From Bacteroidetes bacterium UBA6183 (GTDB taxonomy: Bacteria; Bacteroidota; Bacteroidia; UKL13-3), in assembly GCA_002422865.1 (NCBI GenBank), contig DITN01000045.1, positions 420 to 31,585 on the forward strand: a DNA stretch of 31,166 bases, given 5' to 3'. This document shows positions 25,458 to 31,166 of this stretch, piece after piece. Below the pieces are notes generated by a model. The model was not told the origin of the DNA and ran no database searches. It saw only the letters and a program-made list of their open reading frames with translations. The translations under genes were made by a program, and so were the position numbers. Positions within the stretch are counted from its first letter, which is position 1. Each line of letters starts with the position of its first letter.

Positions 25458-25513
25458 TATTATAAATACGGCTAAATAGCAAATGCCGTGACTACACTTT
25501 AATAAAACAAAAC

Positions 25514-26713
25514 ATGAAAACTGTATATGTTGTTGATGCAATGCGCACGCCTATTGGCAAATATGCCGGAACATTAAGCTCCGTTCGTCCTGATGATTTG
25601 GCCGCACATATTATAAAAGCAATTATTGCACGCAATCCACAAATTGATGTCAATGAAATTGAAGATGTGATTTTTGGAGCCGCCAACCAAGCCGGTGAAG
25701 ACAACCGTAATGTGGCACGTATGGGTGCACTGATGGCCGGACTACCAACTACTGTAGGCGGTAACACCGTAAACAGGTTGTGTGCATCAGGACTACAAGC
25801 CATTGTTGATGCAAGCCGCAGCATAATGGTTGGTGATGGAGAAATATATATAGCCGGTGGTGTTGAGAGTATGACTCGTGCTCCGTTTGTGATGTTAAAA
25901 TCAGACAGTGCTTTTGGTCGTACCCCTGATATTGCTGATACCACCATTGGATGGCGTTTTACCAATAAAAAATTAGCAACCATGTATCACCCTTACACCA
26001 TGGGCGAAACCGCAGAAAACGTTGCCGAAAGATGGAAAATAACACGTGAAGAACAAGATGCGTTTGCTGTTTCATCTCAACAAAAATATGCCGCAGCACA
26101 TGCAATAAATCGTTTCGCTGAAGAAATTGCACCTGTTGCAATTCCACAAAAAAAAGGTGACGATTTACTTTTTGCTAAAGACGAACACCCACGTTTAAGC
26201 ACCATGGAAGATTTGGCAAAACTGAAACCGGCATTTAAAAAAGAAGGCGGAACTGTTACTGCAGGAAACTCCAGTGGTGTTAATGACGGATCTGCTGCAT
26301 TAATTCTTGCCAGCGAGGAAGCTGTAAAAAAATATAACTTAAAACCGATGGCACGTGTGGTGGCTCGTGGTGTAGCCGGTGTTGATCCGGCCATTATGGG
26401 CATTGGACCCGTACCTGCAACCCAAAAAGCAGTACAACGTGCCGGTTTAAACATGAGTGATATTGGATTGTTTGAACTGAATGAAGCTTTCGCATCACAA
26501 AGTATTGCTTGCATGCGCGATTTGGGCATTGATCCATCAATTGTAAACGTAAACGGTGGTGCTATTGCACTCGGTCATCCATTAGGTGCTAGCGGTGCAC
26601 GTATATCAACTACTTTATTACACGAAATGCAAAAACGTAATGTTCGTTATGGCGTAGCTACCATGTGTATTGGTGTTGGGCAAGGTGTTGCCGTAGTATA
26701 CGAAAAGATGTAA
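25514..26713 (+). CDS. acetyl-CoA C-acyltransferase (thiolase, 3-oxoadipyl-CoA thiolase-like)
   Basis: The 399-residue enzyme is a degradative-type thiolase that transfers an acyl group between 3-ketoacyl-CoA and CoA. The catalytic residues are in place: Cys90 in VNRLCASG, His355 in GHPLGASG and Cys385 in CIGVGQG, along with AGGVESMTRAPFV. GAANQAGEDNRNVARM and DTTIGWRFTN are reminiscent of the PcaF/PaaJ subgroup (beta-ketoadipate pathway). However, no other aromatic-degradation genes are nearby, so general fatty-acid or acetoacetyl-CoA metabolism is equally possible. It leads a plus-strand run and is followed 8 bases later by truA. A TACATTTG promoter-like element lies upstream. The acyl-CoA synthetase gene elsewhere in the window is on the other strand and not part of the same unit. 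Confidence 0.93.
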   Translation: MKTVYVVDAMRTPIGKYAGTLSSVRPDDLAAHIIKAIIARNPQIDVNEIEDVIFGAANQAGEDNRNVARMGALMAGLPTTVGGNTVNRLCASGLQAIVDASRSIMVGDGEIYIAGGVESMTRAPFVMLKSDSAFGRTPDIADTTIGWRFTNKKLATMYHPYTMGETAENVAERWKITREEQDAFAVSSQQKYAAAHAINRFAEEIAPVAIPQKKGDDLLFAKDEHPRLSTMEDLAKLKPAFKKEGGTVTAGNSSGVNDGSAALILASEEAVKKYNLKPMARVVARGVAGVDPAIMGIGPVPATQKAVQRAGLNMSDIGLFELNEAFASQSIACMRDLGIDPSIVNVNGGAIALGHPLGASGARISTTLLHEMQKRNVRYGVATMCIGVGQGVAVVYEKM

Positions 26714-26721
26714 AACCTGCT

Positions 26722-27462
26722 ATGCGATACCTGATTCAATTGGCATATAAAGGCACCAACTACCACGGTTGGCAAAAACAACCCAATGTGCATAGTGTGC
26801 AAGGAGAACTTGATGGCAAATTAAGTACGTTGTTGGCTGAGCCAATTGAAACCATTGGATGCGGACGTACTGATACCGGAGTGCATGCCAAAGACTTTTA
26901 TGCGCACTTTGATGTAAATAAACACATTGATGAACAGTTTTTGGTATTTAAACTCAATAACTTTTTATCAAAAGACATTGCGGTTTATTCCATCCAAAAA
27001 GTAGCTGATGATTTTAATGCGCGTTTTGATGCAGCGTGGCGTGAGTATGAATATTGGATATCGAGAAAACCCGACCCTTTTTTGTTAGACCAAAGCTGGT
27101 TTTTACATGGTGATTTAGATATTGATGCCATGAACCAAGCCGCCCAATTGCTTATTGGTAAAAAAGATTTTGAGTGCTTTAGCAAAGTTCATACACAGGT
27201 AAATAATTTTATTTGCGATGTAATGTATGCCAATTGGGAGCTTAAAGATAATAAGTTGGTTTTTACAATTAAAGCAAACCGTTTTTTACGCAACATGGTG
27301 CGCGCCATTGTAGGCACTTTGGTTGATGTGGGGAAAGGTAAAATTACCATTGATGATGTAAATAAAATTTTAGCTAGTAAAAACAGGTGCGAAGCCGGAC
27401 ATAGTGTACCTGCACATGGTTTATTTTTAACCCGTATTCATTATCCTAACATCACCCAATAA
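26722..27462 (+). CDS. truA: tRNA pseudouridine(38-40) synthase
   Basis: TruA isomerises uridines 38-40 in the tRNA anticodon stem. Motifs are MRYLIQLAYKGTNYHGWQKQ (1-20), VQGELDGKL, CGRTDTGVHAKDFYAHFD (47-64, catalytic Asp51), YEYWI, DFECFSKV and RFLRNMVRAIVGTLVDVGKG. The 246-residue length is typical. The ATG at 26722 is preferred over a longer frame opening at 26665, because the extra 19 residues (Trp/Cys-rich) are an out-of-frame reading of the thiolase C-terminus. The start is 8 bases after the thiolase stop. The MsbA-like exporter follows after 49 bases, an adjacency often seen in Bacteroidota as far as I recall. Confidence 0.95.
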   Translation: MRYLIQLAYKGTNYHGWQKQPNVHSVQGELDGKLSTLLAEPIETIGCGRTDTGVHAKDFYAHFDVNKHIDEQFLVFKLNNFLSKDIAVYSIQKVADDFNARFDAAWREYEYWISRKPDPFLLDQSWFLHGDLDIDAMNQAAQLLIGKKDFECFSKVHTQVNNFICDVMYANWELKDNKLVFTIKANRFLRNMVRAIVGTLVDVGKGKITIDDVNKILASKNRCEAGHSVPAHGLFLTRIHYPNITQ

Positions 27463-27487
27463 AAAAACCGATTTACAGGCTTTTTTG
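27461..27487 (+). terminator. possible weak terminator after truA
   Basis: AAAAAAACC (27461-27469) can pair with GGCTTTTTT (27478-27486) with one bulged base and an eight-base loop. The U run is part of the stem, and a TTTTGCGGC promoter-like motif follows at 27491-27499. The pairing is weak, so read-through from truA into the ABC gene is plausible. Confidence 0.3.
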
Positions 27488-27511
27488 CTATTTTGCGGCT
27501 TGATTTAACAC

Positions 27512-29299
27512 ATGCAAACGGCCAACTCATCTACACAAAAAACAAGTACAACTCCTGATGGAAATTTACACTTGTTGGGTCGTGTTTACACCTTAGCCAA
27601 ACCATATAAAACCAAACTGTATACGGCCATTGCACTTACTATTGGCATGGCATTTTTAGGACCATTCAGGCCATTTGTAATACAGTATACCATTGATCAA
27701 TTTATTGCAAACAACAACCAAACCGGGTTAATAAACATGAGTTTGTTGTTATTGCTGATGCTTGTTTTGCAAGCAGGAATGCAGGTTTGGAGTACCATAT
27801 TAACAAACTACTTGGGGCAAAGTGTAATTAAGGATTTACGTATGCAAGTGTTTGATTATTTAACCGGATTACGCTTGCTTTTTTATGATAAAACGCCTGT
27901 TGGTACACTTGTAACCAGAACCATAAGCGACATTGAAACCATAGCAGATGTGTTTAGCGAAGGGTTAATTAACATATCGGGCGACATATTGCAAATAGTA
28001 TTTATTCTTATTTTTATGTTTGGCACCAACTGGCAACTTTCGTTGGTTAGTTTATCGGTGCTGCCTTTTTTACTTTATGCAGGTTATGTGTTTAAAGAAA
28101 AAGTAAGGATAAGTTTTGAAGATGTGCGTACCCACGTTGCGAGGTTAAATACCTTTGTGCAGGAGCATATTCAAGGTATGCAGATTGTACAAATTTTTAA
28201 CCGTGAGGAAAAAGAGTTCGAACGGTTTAAAGAGATTAATGCTGAACACCGCGATGCCAACATCCGTTCTGTAATGTATTATTCGGTGTTTTTTCCGGTG
28301 GTTGAAATTATTGCCGCCTTATCAACCGCATTAATTGTTTGGTATGGTGCAAAAGGTGTTATTCAAGACCATGCATCCATTGGTAGCATCACGGCCTTTA
28401 TCATGTACATCAACTTATTTTTTAGGCCAATCAGACAATTGGCTGATAGGTTTAATACCATGCAAATGGGTATGGTGGCTGCCGGCCGCATTTTTAAATT
28501 AATTGATGATCAAGAAAACATTGAACCAACCGGAACCCAAAAAATAAATAACCTAATCGGCAATATCGAGTTTAAGCAAGTATACTTTGGTTACAACCCC
28601 GGTCAATACATCTTAAAAGACATCAATATTCAGCTTCATCAGGGTAAAACGGTTGCTTTAATTGGAGCAACAGGTGCGGGAAAATCATCCATTATTAATT
28701 TGTTAAGCAGGTTTTACGAAATTGAAAAAGGTGAAATTTTAGTGGATGGGAATAAACTTCAGGATCTTGACATTAAACATTTGCGCTCACAAATTGCGGT
28801 GGTGTTGCAGGATGTATTTTTGTTCAGTGGAAGTGTGATGGACAACATCAAACTAAATAACAAACACATTACAAACGAGCAAGTAATTGCAACTGCAAAA
28901 CTTTTAGGAGCCCACGATTTTATATCACGTTTACCTGATGGATATAACCAAAATGTACAAGAACGAGGAGCAAGTTTATCTGTAGGTCAGCGACAACTTA
29001 TTTCCTTTGTACGTGCCATGGTGATTAACCCGGCTGTGCTTATTTTAGATGAAGCAACCTCATCAGTTGATAATGAAACCGAAGAAGTGATTCAACATGC
29101 CATAGAAACCATGATGAAAGGCCGAACATCAATTGTTATTGCGCACCGTTTATCAACCATACAACATGCCGATGAAATTATTGTATTGGATAAAGGCATG
29201 ATTGTTGAAAGAGGCTCGCATAAAGAATTATTAACCCTAAATGGCTTTTATAAAAACCTGTATGAACTTCAATTTGCCCCTAACCATGCCACGCTTTAG
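27512..29299 (+). CDS. MsbA/MdlB-type ABC exporter (fused permease and ATPase)
   Basis: The 595-residue half-transporter has an N-terminal type-1 exporter membrane domain (about 1-325; hydrophobic segments near 38-56, 75-95, 155-190 and 255-305) and a C-terminal nucleotide-binding domain (about 340-580). The NBD contains Walker A GATGAGKSSIINL (near 385), the Q-loop VVLQDVFLFSGS, the signature SLSVGQRQLISFVRAM (near 490), Walker B AVLILDEATSSVD (near 507) and the H-loop IVIAHRLSTI. The signature reads LSVGQ rather than the textbook LSGGQ; I regard this as a family-level variant, not a loss. It should function as a dimer exporting lipids, drugs or peptides from the inner membrane; the substrate is not readable. 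The downstream TPR-transmembrane gene overlaps its end by 14 bases. Confidence 0.9.
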   Translation: MQTANSSTQKTSTTPDGNLHLLGRVYTLAKPYKTKLYTAIALTIGMAFLGPFRPFVIQYTIDQFIANNNQTGLINMSLLLLLMLVLQAGMQVWSTILTNYLGQSVIKDLRMQVFDYLTGLRLLFYDKTPVGTLVTRTISDIETIADVFSEGLINISGDILQIVFILIFMFGTNWQLSLVSLSVLPFLLYAGYVFKEKVRISFEDVRTHVARLNTFVQEHIQGMQIVQIFNREEKEFERFKEINAEHRDANIRSVMYYSVFFPVVEIIAALSTALIVWYGAKGVIQDHASIGSITAFIMYINLFFRPIRQLADRFNTMQMGMVAAGRIFKLIDDQENIEPTGTQKINNLIGNIEFKQVYFGYNPGQYILKDINIQLHQGKTVALIGATGAGKSSIINLLSRFYEIEKGEILVDGNKLQDLDIKHLRSQIAVVLQDVFLFSGSVMDNIKLNNKHITNEQVIATAKLLGAHDFISRLPDGYNQNVQERGASLSVGQRQLISFVRAMVINPAVLILDEATSSVDNETEEVIQHAIETMMKGRTSIVIAHRLSTIQHADEIIVLDKGMIVERGSHKELLTLNGFYKNLYELQFAPNHATL

Positions 29300-30578
29300 T
29301 ATACTGCTACTATTTTTCAGTGAGCTCTTGTCTACTGGTGTTTTTGCGCAAAAGCAAAGAACCATAGACAGTTTAATATTGGCCATCAAGTCAACAAAAG
29401 ATACATCCTTGGTTGATGTGTACAACGAACTATCTTACGAGTACAAAAACATTGACATTGAAAAAACATTGTTATACGCTGATACGGCAATAACCAAATC
29501 GAAAAAAATAAACTACACACGCGGGTTAGGTTTTGCTTACGCCAATCGTGGAAACTACTTTAAAAATACAGGTGATAACGCACAAGCTAGGGCCTGTTAT
29601 GTTTGGGCTTACGTGCAGCATCAAAAAATTGGAAACCAAAAAGGTATAGCAGCCACTTTAAACAGTTTAGCCAGTTTACACTTTTTGCAAGGGAAACTCA
29701 CCCAAGCCCTTTCAAATTTTATACAATCCTTAACCATATCACGTCAAATTAACGACCGCAGGGGCGAGGCCATTACCTTGAACAATATTGGTGTAATTAA
29801 TCAAGAACAAAAAAACTACAGCAAGGCACTAGAATATTTCGAGCAATCTTACCACACCTTTAAAGATATTGGAGATAAAAAAAGCATGGCCGATGCCCTT
29901 AATAATATTGGTAACATTTACCATATTTTAGGCATTAATGAAGATGCACTCAGGCACTATAACGAAGCCTTGGAAACTTATGTAAGTTCAGGTGATATTA
30001 AAGGCGAATCATCGGCCATTAACAATATTGGCCTGGTACATTTTGAAGAAAAAGATTATAAAACCGCTTTAAAATATTACCACCAATCGTTGTCTATAGA
30101 TGAAAATTTGAATGATAAACAAGCACAAACTATTACTTGTAACAATATCGCTTATTGCTACTTCAATCTAAACATGTTTTTTGCAGCAAAAAAATATGTC
30201 CAACGTGCTTTAAAATCAGCACAAGAACAAGACGATAAAATTGATATGGTTAACTCATATGATTTGTTAGCCAAATTGGAAGATAAACTAGGTAACTACA
30301 AAGAAGCTTTGGTGTATTTTAAACTTTACACCGCATGCAGCGATAGCTTGTATAGCGAAGAAACCCGCCAAAAACTGGAAGACATTGAAGCACAATACGA
30401 AGCAGAAAAAGCAGAAAACGAACGTTTAATAAAAGCGTTAGGCAAGGATAAAGATGTTGAATCGGTAGAGAAATCAGCCGGATACGCATTATCAGCAAAC
30501 ATACAAATGATAACCTTGGTAAGTATTGCAGCCTTGGTGGTATTGATAGGTGTGTTGTTTTGGATAAAACGCAGATAA
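29286..30578 (+). CDS. secreted-domain TPR protein with C-terminal membrane anchor
   Basis: From the ATG at 29286 the 430-residue product has an ideal signal peptide (MPRFSILLLF then cleavage near VFA-Q at 21). Seven tetratricopeptide units follow in exact 40-residue register: matching positions 86, 126, 166, 206, 246, 286 and 326, with NNIG at 166, 206 and 246 and NNIA at 286. A charged coiled-coil-like stretch (about 355-392) leads to one transmembrane helix (about 407-426), ending in FWIKRR. The layout equals the sensor half of the Bacteroidota TPR-histidine kinases or TPR-LuxR regulators, but the protein stops right after the membrane helix. Frames opening at 29241 or 29262 would add up to 15 residues; the 29286 ATG gives the cleanest signal peptide. 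It overlaps the ABC exporter gene by 14 bases, so the two are probably co-translated. Confidence 0.85.
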   Translation: MPRFSILLLFFSELLSTGVFAQKQRTIDSLILAIKSTKDTSLVDVYNELSYEYKNIDIEKTLLYADTAITKSKKINYTRGLGFAYANRGNYFKNTGDNAQARACYVWAYVQHQKIGNQKGIAATLNSLASLHFLQGKLTQALSNFIQSLTISRQINDRRGEAITLNNIGVINQEQKNYSKALEYFEQSYHTFKDIGDKKSMADALNNIGNIYHILGINEDALRHYNEALETYVSSGDIKGESSAINNIGLVHFEEKDYKTALKYYHQSLSIDENLNDKQAQTITCNNIAYCYFNLNMFFAAKKYVQRALKSAQEQDDKIDMVNSYDLLAKLEDKLGNYKEALVYFKLYTACSDSLYSEETRQKLEDIEAQYEAEKAENERLIKALGKDKDVESVEKSAGYALSANIQMITLVSIAALVVLIGVLFWIKRR

Positions 30579-30618
30579 ACCACTAATTGCCAAAACATTA
30601 AATATGATGGTGGTTTTT
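30576..30618 (+). terminator. possible terminator after the TPR gene
   Basis: AAACCACTA (30577-30585) can pair with TGGTGGTTT (30608-30616, one G-U pair) and a five-base T run spans 30614-30618. The loop of about 22 bases is large, so strength is doubtful, but the position between the TPR gene and sucD fits. Confidence 0.35.
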
Positions 30619-30681
30619 ACCGAAAAAAACGCATATTTGCGCCTCGTTAAGTATTCATAAAAAATAAGATTTAAATATACC

Positions 30682-31166
30682 ATGGCAGTTTTAGTCGACA
30701 AAAATTCAAGGGTTATTGTGCAAGGCTTTACAGGTAGCGAAGGCACATTTCATGCTCAACAAATGATTGAGTATGGTACAAACGTAGTTGGTGGTGTTAC
30801 ACCCGGTAAAGGTGGACAAACACACTTAGATCGTCCTGTATTTAACACCGTTAAAGATGCGGTTGATCAAGCACAAGCCAATACATCAATTATTTTCGTT
30901 CCACCGGCATTTGCAGCTGATGCAATTATGGAAGCAGCCGATGCAGGAATTAAAGTAATTATTTGCATTACAGAAGGTATTCCGGTAAAAGACATGATTC
31001 CGGTAAAAGAATACATTAAAGGAAAAGATTGCCGTTTAATTGGCCCTAACTGCCCGGGTGTTATTACTCCAGGCCAAGCTAAGGTTGGTATTATGCCGGG
31101 TTTTGTGTTTAAAACAGGCCGTATTGGTATTGTATCAAAATCAGGAACTTTAACTTACGAAGCAGC
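30682..31166 (+). CDS. sucD: succinyl-CoA synthetase alpha subunit, N-terminal part (runs off the window)
   Basis: From the ATG at 30682, 161 codons run open to the window end. The peptide has the CoA-binding Rossmann signature VIVQGFTGSEGTFHAQQMIE (about 11-30), GGVTPGKGG, IIFVPPAFAADAIMEA, ITEGIPVKDM, LIGPNCPGVITPGQ and GIVSKSGTLTYEA. All match the SucD alpha subunit of the TCA-cycle succinate-CoA ligase, which interconverts succinyl-CoA and succinate with NTP formation. The phosphohistidine and the C-terminal ligase domain lie beyond the window. sucC is not adjacent upstream, as is common in Bacteroidota. A CATATTTGCGCC element about 40 bases before the ATG resembles the local promoter motif. 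Confidence 0.94.
   Translation, partial: MAVLVDKNSRVIVQGFTGSEGTFHAQQMIEYGTNVVGGVTPGKGGQTHLDRPVFNTVKDAVDQAQANTSIIFVPPAFAADAIMEAADAGIKVIICITEGIPVKDMIPVKEYIKGKDCRLIGPNCPGVITPGQAKVGIMPGFVFKTGRIGIVSKSGTLTYEA

Noticed and set aside
26665..26721. Upstream extension of truA
   Set aside because: The 19 extra codons overlap the thiolase C-terminus out of frame, and the true TruA N-terminus begins at the later ATG.
28960..29000. LSVGQ in the ABC signature as a sign of an inactive ATPase
   Set aside because: Walker A, Walker B with its glutamate and the H-loop are all intact, and Val in this position is tolerated in related exporters.

Overview
This 31 kb window is a chromosomal stretch from a member of the Bacteroidota. 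The evidence is AT-rich DNA, almost no Shine-Dalgarno sequences, a giant secreted protein ending in a type IX secretion (T9SS) type A sorting domain, and lineage-typical families: DUF4293, a DUF7033-type deacetylase, a fused FtcD, and a TPR-transmembrane protein. Several upstream regions carry a TAnnTTTG-like or TTTGCGG motif, as expected for the unusual primary sigma factor of this phylum. The genus cannot be named from the sequence alone. The content is mostly housekeeping genes. I see no CRISPR array, transposase, integrase, phage gene, toxin-antitoxin pair or recognisable defence island.

Layout: (1) 1-167, the N-terminal part of glycyl-tRNA synthetase on the minus strand, divergent from a plus-strand run: a DUF7033/polysaccharide-deacetylase-like protein, an overlapping FemAB/GNAT-like acyltransferase and a Ppx/GppA phosphatase (344-3473). 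(2) A minus-strand pair, murQ with a lysine/alanine-rich tail and an unassigned membrane protein (3470-4861), whose last codon overlaps the end of the Ppx gene. (3) A plus-strand S41 C-terminal processing protease (4959-6575), converging through a bidirectional terminator on minus-strand ftcD (6633-8324). (4) A 5.3 kb minus-strand gene for a T9SS-exported modular surface protein (8421-13754) with three tandem units of about 400 residues, its own terminator and a 378 bp upstream gap. (5) A minus-strand manC-ldcA pair (14133-16162), divergent from plus-strand recQ, kup and ywbE (16345-20739), with kup and ywbE sharing a base. (6) Minus-strand genes: a long-chain acyl-CoA synthetase (20800-22677) and the tight cluster DUF4293-thiL-ruvX-def (22799-25389). 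(7) A plus-strand run of thiolase, truA, an MsbA-like ABC exporter and a TPR-transmembrane protein (25514-30578), then the start of sucD at the window edge.

Functional themes are cell-envelope work (deacetylase/acyltransferase pair, MurQ and LdcA for peptidoglycan recycling, ManC for GDP-mannose, CtpA-type protease, T9SS surface protein, ABC exporter), central metabolism (FtcD, thiolase, acyl-CoA synthetase, SucD, ThiL) and information processing (GlyRS, RecQ, RuvX, Def, TruA). I found no convincing new multi-gene system. The items most worth a second look are the surface protein's repeat architecture, the basic tail on MurQ, the TPR-transmembrane protein encoded overlapping an ABC exporter, the translationally coupled DUF7033/FemAB-like pair, and the recurrent upstream TTTGCGG motif.
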